Below, piece after piece: positions 9,199 to 18,222 of a DNA stretch of 64,000 nucleotides. Source of the stretch: Pelagilacustribacter sp045567335. GTDB taxonomy: Bacteria; Pseudomonadota; Alphaproteobacteria; Pelagibacterales; Pelagibacteraceae. Made by a program: the position numbers and the translations under genes. The notes beneath the pieces are model-generated. The model searched no databases. It was not told the origin of the DNA and saw nothing but the letters and a program-made list of their open reading frames with translations. The stretch spans positions 1-64,000 of the forward strand of contig JBJLCZ010000011.1 in assembly GCA_045567335.1 (NCBI GenBank), written 5' to 3'. Position 1 is the first letter of the stretch, and every line of letters begins with the position of its first letter.

Positions 9199-10575
9199 AT
9201 GGCTGAAACAAAAAAAGTTACAAATTTAAATATTATAAAAGATAAAAAAAAAATAGGTACTACAGTCAGCGCCTTGTCACCAAGAGAAATTGTTTCTGAA
9301 TTAGACAGATATGTAATTGGTCAAAAAGATGCAAAAAAAGCTGTCGCAGTTGCGTTAAGAAATAGATGGAGAAGACAAGCTTTAACAGATGAAATGAGAG
9401 AAGAAGTTCTCCCAAAGAATATTCTTATGATTGGTCCAACAGGCGTTGGAAAGACTGAGATATCCAGAAGATTATCAAAATTAGCAGAAGCTCCATTTAT
9501 AAAAGTTGAAGCAACAAGATTTACTGAAGTTGGGTATGTTGGAAGAGACGTTGAACAAATAATACGTGATTTAATTGAAATAGCAATTGCTATGGAAAGA
9601 GAGAAAAAAAGAAAAGAAGTTAAAGCGAAAGCATCTCAAGCTGCTGAAGAAAAAGTTTTAGATTCGCTTGTTGGCAATAAAGCAAGTATTGCGACTCGTG
9701 AAAGTTTTAGAAAGAGACTTAGAAATGGAGATTTAGATAATAATGAAATTGAAATAGAGGTAAATGACACTTCTTCAAATATGCAGAGTTTTGAAATACC
9801 AGGTATGCCAGGTGCTAATTTAGGAATGGTAAACATTGGAGAAATGCTAGGTAAATCTATGGGTAATAAAAAAAATAAAAAAAAGAAAATGACTGTTAAA
9901 GAATCACATAACATTTTAGTCGCCCAAGAGTCTGATAAAATGATTGAAGAAGATAAAATTATTAAAGAAGCAAAAAAATATACAGAAGAAAATGGAATTG
10001 TTTTCCTTGATGAAATCGATAAAGTTTCTGCGAGAGGGGATAGAGTTGGAGGTGATGTTTCCAGGGAAGGTGTTCAAAGAGATTTGTTGCCTTTAATAGA
10101 GGGAACTACAGTCAGCACCAAACATGGCCCTATAAAAACAGATCACATATTATTTATAGCTTCAGGTGCGTTTCAGTTAGCTAAACCCTCAGATTTATTG
10201 CCAGAATTACAAGGAAGATTGCCTATAAGAGTTGAATTGAGTGCTTTAAATGAGGAAGATTTTATTAGAATTTTAAAAGAGCCAGATAATAGTTTAATAA
10301 AGCAATATAAAGCTCTTTTAAAAACTGAAAACGTTGAACTTGAATTTACCCAAGATGGAATAGAAATGTTGGCGAAACTATCAGCTGAAGTAAACGCTTC
10401 TGTTGAAAATATAGGGGCAAGAAGGCTTCATACAATAATCGAAAAAGTTTTAGATGATATAAGTTTCAATGCATCTGATAGATCTGGAGAAACGGTACTA
10501 ATTGATAAAAAATATGTTCAAAAAAATTTAGGAGATCTAGTCAAAGATACAGATTTATCAAAATTTATTTTATAA
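9199..10575 (+). CDS. hslU: HslU, ATPase subunit of the HslUV protease
   Basis: The AAA+ unfoldase that feeds HslV. Walker A GPTGVGKTE lies at residues 79-87 and Walker B VFLDEIDK near 268-275, separated by the large intermediate (I) domain. The protein ends in LSKFIL, matching the tail that inserts into HslV and activates it. A roughly 25-residue lysine-rich N-terminal extension precedes the usual SPREIVSELD start, and no ATG lies closer, so it is probably real. The last bases overlap the converging smr gene. Confidence 0.97.
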   Translation: MAETKKVTNLNIIKDKKKIGTTVSALSPREIVSELDRYVIGQKDAKKAVAVALRNRWRRQALTDEMREEVLPKNILMIGPTGVGKTEISRRLSKLAEAPFIKVEATRFTEVGYVGRDVEQIIRDLIEIAIAMEREKKRKEVKAKASQAAEEKVLDSLVGNKASIATRESFRKRLRNGDLDNNEIEIEVNDTSSNMQSFEIPGMPGANLGMVNIGEMLGKSMGNKKNKKKKMTVKESHNILVAQESDKMIEEDKIIKEAKKYTEENGIVFLDEIDKVSARGDRVGGDVSREGVQRDLLPLIEGTTVSTKHGPIKTDHILFIASGAFQLAKPSDLLPELQGRLPIRVELSALNEEDFIRILKEPDNSLIKQYKALLKTENVELEFTQDGIEMLAKLSAEVNASVENIGARRLHTIIEKVLDDISFNASDRSGETVLIDKKYVQKNLGDLVKDTDLSKFIL

Positions 10576-10989
10576 TTTTTTTAATTTTATTAATATTGCA
10601 CCCTCGCCTCCATCTTTTTTATCTGCAATATTTATTGTTTTCACTTTTTTTATTAAATCCTCAGATGAGTTAATATAATCTGGTATAGAAAATTTCAGAT
10701 TGCTAAAATTTTTAGAAACATAAGGATCTTTTGCGTTATTAGAATGCAAGCCTTTGCCAGTTATTAATAAAATTTCGTCATAGTTCTCTTCCGCACAGTT
10801 ACAAATTATTTGTTCAACTTTTTTATTAGCTTCAGATAAGGTAAATCCATGTAAATCAAATTTATATCTAATAAATTTTTTTGATTTTTCTTTTGTATTA
10901 TATTCTTTATCAAATATATCTGAGGGGTTTTTAATATATTCTTCCCAAATTTCTTTATTTTTTTGTGAAATATTTTTTTTTTTATTCAC
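10570..10989 (-). CDS. Smr-domain protein
   Basis: A 139-residue protein whose C-terminal half is a Smr (MutS2-type) domain, with the motifs DLHGFTLSEA near residue 46 and LLITGKGLHS near residue 80. Smr domains are nucleases acting on RNA or branched DNA. Here the domain stands alone with a short lysine-rich N-terminus, as in many Alphaproteobacteria. The gene overlaps hslU at its 3' end by six bases and is coupled by a four-base overlap to the upstream Tim44-like gene. Confidence 0.88.
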   Translation of the reverse strand: MNKKKNISQKNKEIWEEYIKNPSDIFDKEYNTKEKSKKFIRYKFDLHGFTLSEANKKVEQIICNCAEENYDEILLITGKGLHSNNAKDPYVSKNFSNLKFSIPDYINSSEDLIKKVKTINIADKKDGGEGAILIKLKKL

Positions 10990-11591
10990 TTACTAACAAT
11001 TTCAGATAAATGCCAGTTTGGATTACTATTAAATATATTTTTTGAAAATTTCCAATGGTCTGTAACTAATTTTATTTTATCAGGGTTACCCTCAATGATT
11101 TTATTTTCAGAGTCTTTTTTTACAGAAATTATTTCACTGACAAATTTAACCGTAGCATATAATTCATTTTTTATTTTTTCAAATTTTTCAAGTTGAGTTT
11201 CTTTTATGCCAATAAAAGTGAGTTCTGATTTTATCTTATTTTTCTCTCTCTCATTTATTGCTGACTCAAAATTAGCAAACATTTCTTCACTTAAAAGTGG
11301 TTTAAGTTTTTTTGATTCACCCTTAGCAAAAGAAGTAATAATACTTTCATAAGCTATTTCAGCACCTTTTAAAAATTCTTCTTTTTGTTCTTCTTCCATC
11401 ATACTTTCTTTAGGAAATTCCTTTTTTATAAATTCTTTATTTTGAGGCTGTAGTTTTTTTTCGGCAAATGAAGTAAAAGATTTGTCTTCATGACCTGTTC
11501 TTCTTCCAAGAATATTTCGTAATCTCAGAATTATGAATCCAGCTATCATTGCTAGTAAAATTATGTCTATATATCCAAAATTGTTACTCAT
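10986..11591 (-). CDS. Tim44-like domain, membrane-anchored protein
   Basis: A 201-residue protein with one N-terminal membrane span (about residues 6-22). A GRRTGHE motif follows, then a C-terminal Tim44-like domain (about 75-200). Mitochondrial Tim44 tethers the import motor; bacterial relatives are common in Alphaproteobacteria and their task is not well defined. I choose the ATG at 11591 over an upstream start because the membrane span begins directly after it and it leaves a 44 bp divergent spacer to fxsA. Confidence 0.82.
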   Translation of the reverse strand: MSNNFGYIDIILLAMIAGFIILRLRNILGRRTGHEDKSFTSFAEKKLQPQNKEFIKKEFPKESMMEEEQKEEFLKGAEIAYESIITSFAKGESKKLKPLLSEEMFANFESAINEREKNKIKSELTFIGIKETQLEKFEKIKNELYATVKFVSEIISVKKDSENKIIEGNPDKIKLVTDHWKFSKNIFNSNPNWHLSEIVSK

Positions 11592-11635
11592 TATTTGATA
11601 AATATACATTAATAATATATTTTTGTAATAGACAA

Positions 11636-12058
11636 ATGAACTCATTATTGCTTTTAATTATTGGCATTCCCGCAATAGAAATACTGACAATAATTAAAGT
11701 TGGACAAAATATTGGTGGTTTAAACACAGTCTTTTTGATTTTTTTTACTGCATTTATAGGAATTTATTATGCACGTATAGAAGGGATAAATACTGTTACA
11801 AAAGCTATTAATAATATCTATAAAAATGAAACTCCAATTTATGAAATGTTTTCTGGAGCATCTATAGCGTTTGCAGTTGTTCTTTTAATAATCCCTGGTT
11901 TTTTTACAGATGTACTGGGTTTTATTTTGTTAATTCCTTTTACAAGAAAAAAGTTAATAAATTTTTTAATTATGAGAAAAAATAAAAAAAATGATACAGA
12001 CGATATACTAGATGGTGAAATTATAGAAAGAAAAGATAAGGATAAAGATGAATTATAA
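11636..12058 (+). CDS. fxsA: FxsA-family membrane protein
   Basis: A 140-residue inner-membrane protein with hydrophobic segments near residues 2-15, 28-45 and 75-105 and a charged cytoplasmic tail (KNKKNDTDD...). The family pattern IPAIEILTIIKVGQNIGG at the N-terminus and LLIIPGFFTDVLGFILLIPFTR near residue 83 is clear. E. coli FxsA eases F-exclusion of phage T7, but its normal cellular role is unknown. The gene overlaps secB by 11 bases. Confidence 0.9.
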   Translation: MNSLLLLIIGIPAIEILTIIKVGQNIGGLNTVFLIFFTAFIGIYYARIEGINTVTKAINNIYKNETPIYEMFSGASIAFAVVLLIIPGFFTDVLGFILLIPFTRKKLINFLIMRKNKKNDTDDILDGEIIERKDKDKDEL

Positions 12059-12467
12059 AATTATTGCTAAATATATCAAGGATTTAAATTTTAAAATACC
12101 TAATTCAAAAACTTTTTTTTTAATTTCAAAAAATATCTCAAATTACAAAATTAATATAGATATTAAAAGTGATCAATTTAAAAATAATATTTTAGAAATC
12201 AAAACAACATTATCTTTAAACCCTAAAGTTCCAGATTCTGAAATGATAGAAACTAAAATAATTTATGCTACATTGATTGAAATAGATGGTGACCTTTCCG
12301 ATAAGAAATCTTTAGAAGAAATAATTTTAATAAAAGTCCCTAATGAAATATATTCAGAGATAAGAAGTATATTTATTTTTCTATTTAATAAATCTGGTTT
12401 TAAAGACATAAAAATAGACGAAAAAATAGACTTTAGGAAGTTATATGAGCAAAAGAAACTTCAGTAA
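12048..12467 (+). CDS. secB: Protein-export chaperone SecB
   Basis: A cytoplasmic tetrameric chaperone that keeps precursors unfolded for SecA. The 139-residue sequence shows the SecB opening (AKYIKDLNFKIPNSKTFF) and a central beta sheet region (NILEIKTTLSLNPK). It is a divergent member, and the usual glycine/proline-rich PxFLPP motif is replaced by FLFNKSGFKDI. The location between fxsA and dnaQ is the standard place of secB in Alphaproteobacteria. Its 3' end overlaps dnaQ by seven bases. Confidence 0.87.
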   Translation: MNYKIIAKYIKDLNFKIPNSKTFFLISKNISNYKINIDIKSDQFKNNILEIKTTLSLNPKVPDSEMIETKIIYATLIEIDGDLSDKKSLEEIILIKVPNEIYSEIRSIFIFLFNKSGFKDIKIDEKIDFRKLYEQKKLQ

Positions 12468-13132
12468 AAATTTTTCTTAAATTCTTTTTTTATAAAATTT
12501 TTATGATTTTCTAGTTCTTCAGGAGTAAGTTTAATTATTTTTTTATAATAATCTACTTCAGTTTTATTTACATCATTTACATTATTATTTTTATTTTCTG
12601 ATGAAAAAATTAGACGGGGTTCTTTAACGTCTATTAAATTTATATAAACTTCTCTAAGAAGTTCACAATCTAATAATGCATTATGCTTTGTTCTTCTAGA
12701 TAAATCTATGTTAAATTTTCTACAAAGAGAATCTAGAGAGTTAGAAGAGCCAGGATATTTTGCTCTTGCTAATTTTAAAGAATCTACAATGTTTTCTTTT
12801 TTTATTTCGTCTTTTTTTAATAATTTTAATTCGTGATTAATAAATCCTAAATCAAATGACGCATTATGAATTATTATCTTTTTGTCCTTTATAAATTCAA
12901 TAAATTCGTCAACTACTTGATCAAAAGTTTCTTTGTCTTTTAAAAACTCAGATGAAAAACCATGAATCTGAAAAGCTTCATCTGGCACATCTCTTAGTGG
13001 ATTTATTAATTTATGAAAAACATTTTTTGTTGGAACTAAATCTTCACTTTCAATACACGCTATCTCTACAATTTTGTGGCCGTTAATATACGATAAACCT
13101 GTTGTTTCCGTGTCTAAAAATATTTCTTTCAT
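12461..13132 (-). CDS. dnaQ: DNA polymerase III epsilon subunit (proofreading exonuclease)
   Basis: The 3'-5' proofreading exonuclease of the replicase. All three exo motifs are present: Exo I FLDTETTGL (Asp7, Glu9), Exo II HNASFDLGF near residue 90, and Exo III HNALLDCELL near 150. The length of 223 residues is normal, with a variable tail that would bind the polymerase subunit. It overlaps coaE by four bases in the leftward run from ppsR to dnaQ. Confidence 0.95.
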   Translation of the reverse strand: MKEIFLDTETTGLSYINGHKIVEIACIESEDLVPTKNVFHKLINPLRDVPDEAFQIHGFSSEFLKDKETFDQVVDEFIEFIKDKKIIIHNASFDLGFINHELKLLKKDEIKKENIVDSLKLARAKYPGSSNSLDSLCRKFNIDLSRRTKHNALLDCELLREVYINLIDVKEPRLIFSSENKNNNVNDVNKTEVDYYKKIIKLTPEELENHKNFIKKEFKKNFY

Positions 13133-13689
13133 TTTTTTTTAAAACTTATATTAACATTTTTTTTCAAATCTTTAATAGATTTATTATTGTGGAAAATATA
13201 ATTACTTTTTTTAATTTTAATTTTTGGATTTAACTGCTTTTTATTGAGTATTTTAAACATTTCTATTGTGCCACCTTTTTTGACAAACCTTTTAATTCTT
13301 TTGTTTTTAGCAGTATGAACAAATACTATGACGTCAAAAAAGTTTTGAAGTTTATTTTCAAAGAGTAACGGAATTTCTAAAATACATATTTTTTTATTTT
13401 CTTTTTTTAGAAAACGATGCATTTCTGCTCTAACGATAGGATGTATTATCTTTTCTAATTTATTAAGATTTATTTTTTTTTTCTTTATTATTTCTTTAAT
13501 CTTAATTTTTAATCTTTCATTTGTTTTTATATTAAATGTTTTTTTTATTTTTTTCTTAAAATTATGTTTTTTGTAGATTTTTTTGACAATTTTATCAGCA
13601 CTAAAGATAGGATAAATACCTCTTGATAAAATTTTTGCAACTGTAGATTTACCTGAAGCAACGCTTCCTGTTATACCAATTTTAATCAT
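13129..13689 (-). CDS. coaE: Dephospho-CoA kinase CoaE
   Basis: Phosphorylates dephospho-CoA, the last step of coenzyme A synthesis. The P-loop GSVASGKST lies at residues 8-16, followed by FSADKIV, which carries the conserved aspartate. The lid-region pattern IHPIVRAEM is near residue 80. At 186 residues it is slightly shorter than usual and strongly lysine-enriched. The start codon overlaps the aroE stop by one base. Confidence 0.94.
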   Translation of the reverse strand: MIKIGITGSVASGKSTVAKILSRGIYPIFSADKIVKKIYKKHNFKKKIKKTFNIKTNERLKIKIKEIIKKKKINLNKLEKIIHPIVRAEMHRFLKKENKKICILEIPLLFENKLQNFFDVIVFVHTAKNKRIKRFVKKGGTIEMFKILNKKQLNPKIKIKKSNYIFHNNKSIKDLKKNVNISFKKK

Positions 13690-14516
13690 TAAAGTTTTGT
13701 CTTTAGTAAATTGATCAAATTATTATCTATTTCTGGATTTATTTTAGTCCATAAGTAAAAAGATTTTTGACCTTGATAAATAAACATTTCTAAACCATTA
13801 AAGGTTTTTTGAATACCTGCTTTTTTAAAATATTTAATCATATTTGTTTCAAAAGGATTATAGATAGTATCTATATAAATTAATTCTTTTTTAAGATTAT
13901 TTAATTTAATATCAAAATCTTCTCCATTTTTTAAACCTAGACTTGTAGCATTTATTACAATATCACTCTTCTGTATATTTTCTTCTAGTTGATTCCATTT
14001 ATAAACTTTTAACTTTGTAAACCTTTTCTTCAAAAAAAGGGATTTATCATAAGTTCTATTTATAATAGATATTTCTCTTAAATTAGATTTCTCTAAAGCT
14101 AAAATAGCTGATGGAGCTACGCCTCCAGCGCCTATAACTAATGCTTTTTTATTTAAAAAATTGGAATCACTAATTTTATTTAAATATCCTGCCTGTAAAC
14201 CATAAACATCAGTATTTTCTCCTACTAGTTCAGATTTGTCATTCATATAAATTGTGTTTACAGATTTTGTTTCTTTAGCATCATTTATTATTTTATCTAG
14301 ATATGGAATTATTTTCTGTTTGTAGGGCAGAGTAATATTTATACCTTTAATTATGCCTTTTCTTACTTTTTGAGTTATCTCTTCAATCTTGTTTTCATCT
14401 ATCTCTAATAAAGTGTAATTTGCTTTAATATTATATTTTTTAAACCAGTAATTGTGCATGATCGGTGAAAGAGAATGCGCTATTGGTTTTCCAATAATTG
14501 AATATTCATTTTTCAT
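13689..14516 (-). CDS. aroE: Shikimate dehydrogenase AroE
   Basis: Reduces 3-dehydroshikimate with NADPH in the aromatic amino acid pathway. The substrate site shows HSLSPIMHN near residue 14-22, catalytic Lys66 in NITLPYKQ, and the paired aspartate in NTDVYG. The nucleotide-binding fold starts at VIGAGGVAPSA, about residue 127. Family length (275). It overlaps maf by four bases. Confidence 0.95.
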   Translation of the reverse strand: MKNEYSIIGKPIAHSLSPIMHNYWFKKYNIKANYTLLEIDENKIEEITQKVRKGIIKGINITLPYKQKIIPYLDKIINDAKETKSVNTIYMNDKSELVGENTDVYGLQAGYLNKISDSNFLNKKALVIGAGGVAPSAILALEKSNLREISIINRTYDKSLFLKKRFTKLKVYKWNQLEENIQKSDIVINATSLGLKNGEDFDIKLNNLKKELIYIDTIYNPFETNMIKYFKKAGIQKTFNGLEMFIYQGQKSFYLWTKINPEIDNNLINLLKTKL

Positions 14517-15103
14517 TGTTTATTTTTATAAATATTAATATAGTTGATTATTTGTTGTATGGGCAAACCCATAATAGAGTGTTTGTTGCCCTTAATACTT
14601 TTAAACAAGTTCATCCCATCAGCTTCTATTTGATAAACTCCATAAGCTTTGAGAGTTTCTGTTTTTATTTTATCAAGATAATTCATTAAGTCACTTTCAG
14701 TTAATTTTTTCATTATTAACTCTGATGAATCGGTATAGTTCCAAATCATAGAACCATTTTTTGAAATACAAACTGAACTTATTAGACTATGTGATTTACC
14801 ATTTAGCTTTTTTAATATATTCAAAGCTTCTAATCTCGATTGAGGTTTATTTATTATCTCATTATTTAAAGAAACAACGCTGTCTGCACCCAAAACCAGT
14901 TGATCGGGATGTTTACTACTTACCTTGACTGATTTTAGTTCAGCAAGATTCTTTGAGATCGACAAAGGATCCGCACCTTCTTGCAACATTGATTCTTTTA
15001 CTTGATCTTCATCTACATTAGAAAATACAACAGTACACTTAATATCCTTTTCTTCTAAAATTTTTTTTCTTACTTCACTCTTTGATGCTAAAATAATTTT
15101 CAT
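14513..15103 (-). CDS. maf: Maf-family nucleotide pyrophosphatase
   Basis: Hydrolyses non-standard or modified nucleoside triphosphates. The 196-residue protein has the Maf signatures LASKSEVRKKIL at the N-terminus, the catalytic aspartate in VLGADSVV, the lysine in INKPQS, and KAYGVYQIEADG. Whether it is the dTTP/UTP or the m7GTP type is unclear. It overlaps ppsR by four bases. Confidence 0.93.
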   Translation of the reverse strand: MKIILASKSEVRKKILEEKDIKCTVVFSNVDEDQVKESMLQEGADPLSISKNLAELKSVKVSSKHPDQLVLGADSVVSLNNEIINKPQSRLEALNILKKLNGKSHSLISSVCISKNGSMIWNYTDSSELIMKKLTESDLMNYLDKIKTETLKAYGVYQIEADGMNLFKSIKGNKHSIMGLPIQQIINYINIYKNKQ

Positions 15104-15921
15104 TTTTTTTTTTTAATTTCGCAAATTTTGATAATTGAAGCGGCTGTTTCTTCAATTGATTTTCTTGTAACATCAATAACAGGCCAATTATATTTTTTAA
15201 ATAAATTTTTTGATTTTTCAATTTCTTCTTTAATTGATTCCAAGTTAGTGTAGGTTGGTAAATCAGTATCATTCATTATTGCGACTCTATTTCTTCTTAT
15301 ATCTGAAAGCCTAGATGGATCTGCGAATAAACCTATTACACATGGTTTAACGTTTTTGTTTTTTAGCTCTTCTGGTATACTTTGATTGAGTACTAGAGGT
15401 ATGTTCACAGTTTTATAACCCCTGTTAGCTAAATAAATTGATGTGGGTGTTTTTCCCGTTCTACTAACGCCTAATAAAACTATATCTGCTAAATTAACAT
15501 CCTGTATTTTTTTTCCATCATCATGAGACATTGTAAATTGAATTGCTTCTATTCTATTATAATAATCCTCATCTAAAACATGTTGAGCGCTTGGTTTATG
15601 AGAAGCTTTTTGATTTAATAATTTAGAAAAAGTTAGAATTAAATTACCTAATATTCCAAAGCAGGGTATATTATTTTCATCGCTCTTTTTAGATAAGCAC
15701 TTAGCTAACTGTGTTTCAACTATGGTATATAAAATAATAGGATTTTCCGAGTTAGAACATTCAGTAATTATTTTATCTATTTGTTGCTCTGTTCTCACAA
15801 AAACAAACTCTTTTTTTTCATATTCAAAATTTTGAAACTGTGACTTTAATGAGAGAAAAATTCTATCTAACGTCTCACCAGTTGAGTCTGAGATAAGATA
15901 TACATTGTATTTTTCGTTCAT
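15100..15921 (-). CDS. ppsR: Pyruvate,phosphate dikinase / PEP synthase regulatory protein (DUF299)
   Basis: A bifunctional kinase and pyrophosphorylase that switches pyruvate,phosphate dikinase or PEP synthase off and on using ADP. The P-loop GVSRTGKT is at residues 151-158, and the N-terminal SDSTGETLDRI is diagnostic. Which target enzyme it controls here cannot be seen. Its placement next to the origin and opposite hemE matches the Caulobacter and Rickettsia arrangement, in which this gene marks one side of oriC. Confidence 0.93.
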   Translation of the reverse strand: MNEKYNVYLISDSTGETLDRIFLSLKSQFQNFEYEKKEFVFVRTEQQIDKIITECSNSENPIILYTIVETQLAKCLSKKSDENNIPCFGILGNLILTFSKLLNQKASHKPSAQHVLDEDYYNRIEAIQFTMSHDDGKKIQDVNLADIVLLGVSRTGKTPTSIYLANRGYKTVNIPLVLNQSIPEELKNKNVKPCVIGLFADPSRLSDIRRNRVAIMNDTDLPTYTNLESIKEEIEKSKNLFKKYNWPVIDVTRKSIEETAASIIKICEIKKKK

Positions 15922-16202
15922 AAATATGTTAATATACTATTTATAAGTTTTCTTTATTCATTTATATCTTTAAAGTTTTAAATATATTAACATTAGTTCA
16001 CAAACTTCTAACAATTTATTAAATGTTGATATTTTGTACACTTCTCAACTTTGTATGTTAATAATTTTTAAAATTATGAATTAGCTTATATTTTTCTATA
16101 ATTTTTATCGAATAAATAATGTAAAAAAATGTATAAATACTTATATAACTAATTAACAATACCTAATATTAATAATTTATTTATAAATATATAATTTAAC
16201 TA
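15922..16202. other. Predicted replication origin (oriC) between ppsR and hemE
   Basis: This 281 bp gene-free spacer is strongly AT-rich, and genes diverge from it, leftward from ppsR and rightward from hemE. In Caulobacter the origin lies between the same two genes. The 7-mer TGTTAAT occurs at 15927-15933 and 16056-16062 on the plus strand and at 15986-15992 and 16152-16158 on the minus strand, in alternating orientation. The first and third copies extend to the same 10-mer. I found no perfect DnaA box. The nearest match is TTTTGTACA at 16032-16040, one base from TTWTNCACA. The call is inferred from position, base composition and gene orientation. Confidence 0.65.
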
Positions 16203-17213
16203 ATGACAAAGTTGATAAAATGTTTGGCAAAAGAAAAAAACTCTTGTTTTCCAGTATGGTTTATGAGACAAGCTGGCAGATATCTTCCAGAATTTAGAAA
16301 AATAAGATTAAAAAATAAAAATTTTATTAAACTTTGTTTAAATAGCAAACTAAGCTCTAAAATTACCTTACAGCCTTTAAAGAGGTTTGATTTAGATGGA
16401 GCAATTATCTTTTCGGATATTTTAATTACACCATATGGTTTAGGCCAAAAAGTAAATTTTAAAAAAAATTATGGCCCGGTATTATCTGCTTTAGATATTG
16501 ATAAATTTTTAAATATTAATGATAAAGACTTCATAAGAAATTTACAGCCAGTTTATAAAGCAATAAAAATAACAAGAAAAAAGTTAAACAAGAAAAAGTC
16601 TTTAATTTCTTTTGTGGGATCGCCATGGACTTTAGCGGTTTATATGTTGGGTTTAAAATCAAAAAAAAATACACTTAATTTAAAACTATTACACAAAAAA
16701 AAATATGAGATTAACTTAATTATTGACAAGTTAGTTCATATTCTTTCTCTTCATATCAAAAACCAAATTAAAGCAGGATCAGATGTAGTTCAGTTGTTTG
16801 ATTCTTGGGCAGGAATTATTCCAAAAAAAGAACTAAATAAATATTGCTTTTTACCAAATAAGAAAATCGTAGCTTTTTGTAATAAAAAAAAAATTCCTGT
16901 TATTTGTTTTCCTAAAGGTATCAAAAGTAATTATTTAAATTTCTTAAAAATTGTTAAACCAAATGCTATTAATATTGATTATGATGTTAATCCCTCTTGG
17001 GCTAAAAAAAATTTTAAAGGAATATGTATTCAAGGCGGCATGAATCCTAAATTTATGCTTTTAAAAAAGAAACAAATGATAAAACATGCTGAGAAATATT
17101 TGAAAATTTTTAAAAACTATCCTTATATTTTTAATCTTGGTCATGGATTGTTACCTCAAACTAATCCTGATAATGTAAAAGCGCTTATTAAATTTATTAG
17201 AGAATACAAATAA
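16203..17213 (+). CDS. hemE: Uroporphyrinogen decarboxylase HemE
   Basis: Decarboxylates uroporphyrinogen III to coproporphyrinogen III. The N-terminal signature FPVWFMRQAGRYLPEFR is complete, and FSDILITPYGLG near residue 77 carries the catalytic aspartate. FVGSPWTLAVYML and LGHGLLPQT are further conserved blocks. At 336 residues it is of normal length. It heads hemE-hemH-hemJ, with hemH starting two bases after its stop codon. Its promoter must lie in the origin spacer. Confidence 0.96.
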   Translation: MTKLIKCLAKEKNSCFPVWFMRQAGRYLPEFRKIRLKNKNFIKLCLNSKLSSKITLQPLKRFDLDGAIIFSDILITPYGLGQKVNFKKNYGPVLSALDIDKFLNINDKDFIRNLQPVYKAIKITRKKLNKKKSLISFVGSPWTLAVYMLGLKSKKNTLNLKLLHKKKYEINLIIDKLVHILSLHIKNQIKAGSDVVQLFDSWAGIIPKKELNKYCFLPNKKIVAFCNKKKIPVICFPKGIKSNYLNFLKIVKPNAINIDYDVNPSWAKKNFKGICIQGGMNPKFMLLKKKQMIKHAEKYLKIFKNYPYIFNLGHGLLPQTNPDNVKALIKFIREYK

Positions 17214-17214
17214 T

Positions 17215-18216
17215 ATGAGTTTAAACAATAACCACCCAGAAATAAATTACGGTAAGACAGGTGTTTTAATAATTAACCTTGGTACACCGGATTCAACCTC
17301 GTGGTGGGATATAAGAAAATATTTAAAAGAATTTTTATCAGATAGGAGAGTTATCGAAGTAAATCCTTTTATTTGGAAAATAATTTTAAATTTATTTATT
17401 TTAAATTTTAGACCATCAAAAACAGCCCATGCGTATAAAAAAATTTGGATGAAAAAAACAAACGAGTCACCTTTAAGGTTTTACACAAAGAGACAAAAAG
17501 AAAAACTTAATCAACAAATTGGAAATGAAAAGGTAATCGTTGAATATGCAATGCGATATGGAAATCCGAGTATAAAAAAAAAACTATTTAATCTTCATAA
17601 AAAAGGTTGTGAAAATATAATCGCACTTCCACTTTATCCACAATACGCAGCCGCAACTACCGCCACAGTATGTGATGAAATTTACAGAAGTTTAATGAAT
17701 ATGAGATGGCAACCGAGCCTTCAAATAATTCCTCATTATGAGAGCAATTTTTTATATATTGATGGATTGGTTAATAGTATTAACAAAAAAATATCAGAGA
17801 TAAAATGGAAACCAGATCTAATTGTTGCCTCTTATCATGGTATACCTAAGTCATATTTTGAAAAGGGAGACCCCTACCAATGTTATTGTCAAAAAACTTC
17901 AAGACTCATAAAAGAAAAATTTAACGAGATTCCGCTTATAACAACTTTTCAATCAAGATTTGGTCCTCAAGAATGGTTAACACCGTATACAGATAAAACT
18001 TTTGAGTCCTTACCCGGCGAAGGTAAAAAAAATATATTAGTAATATGTCCAGGCTTTTCTTCTGATTGTGTTGAAACATTAGAAGAAATCAGCATCCAAG
18101 GAAAAGAAAGTTTTATTAAACATGGCGGTAAGAACTTTGATTTAATACCTTGCTTGAATGATAATAAAGATCATATTAATTTATTAGAAGATCTAGTTAA
18201 AAAATATTTACCTTAA
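17215..18216 (+). CDS. hemH: Ferrochelatase HemH
   Basis: Inserts ferrous iron into protoporphyrin IX, the last step of haem synthesis. The conserved blocks are NLGTPDS, YPQYAAATTATV, the metal-site histidine in SYHGIPKSY, and CPGFSSDCVETLEEI with its conserved acidic residues. The C-terminal [2Fe-2S] extension of animal enzymes is absent; the protein ends at residue 333. Next to hemE and hemJ, it forms a small haem operon. Confidence 0.96.
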   Translation: MSLNNNHPEINYGKTGVLIINLGTPDSTSWWDIRKYLKEFLSDRRVIEVNPFIWKIILNLFILNFRPSKTAHAYKKIWMKKTNESPLRFYTKRQKEKLNQQIGNEKVIVEYAMRYGNPSIKKKLFNLHKKGCENIIALPLYPQYAAATTATVCDEIYRSLMNMRWQPSLQIIPHYESNFLYIDGLVNSINKKISEIKWKPDLIVASYHGIPKSYFEKGDPYQCYCQKTSRLIKEKFNEIPLITTFQSRFGPQEWLTPYTDKTFESLPGEGKKNILVICPGFSSDCVETLEEISIQGKESFIKHGGKNFDLIPCLNDNKDHINLLEDLVKKYLP

Positions 18217-18222
18217 AATAAA

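Noticed and set aside
15991..16003. DnaA box at TTAGTTCACA
   Set aside because: The best 9-mer here has three mismatches from TTATCCACA, which is expected by chance in such AT-rich DNA.
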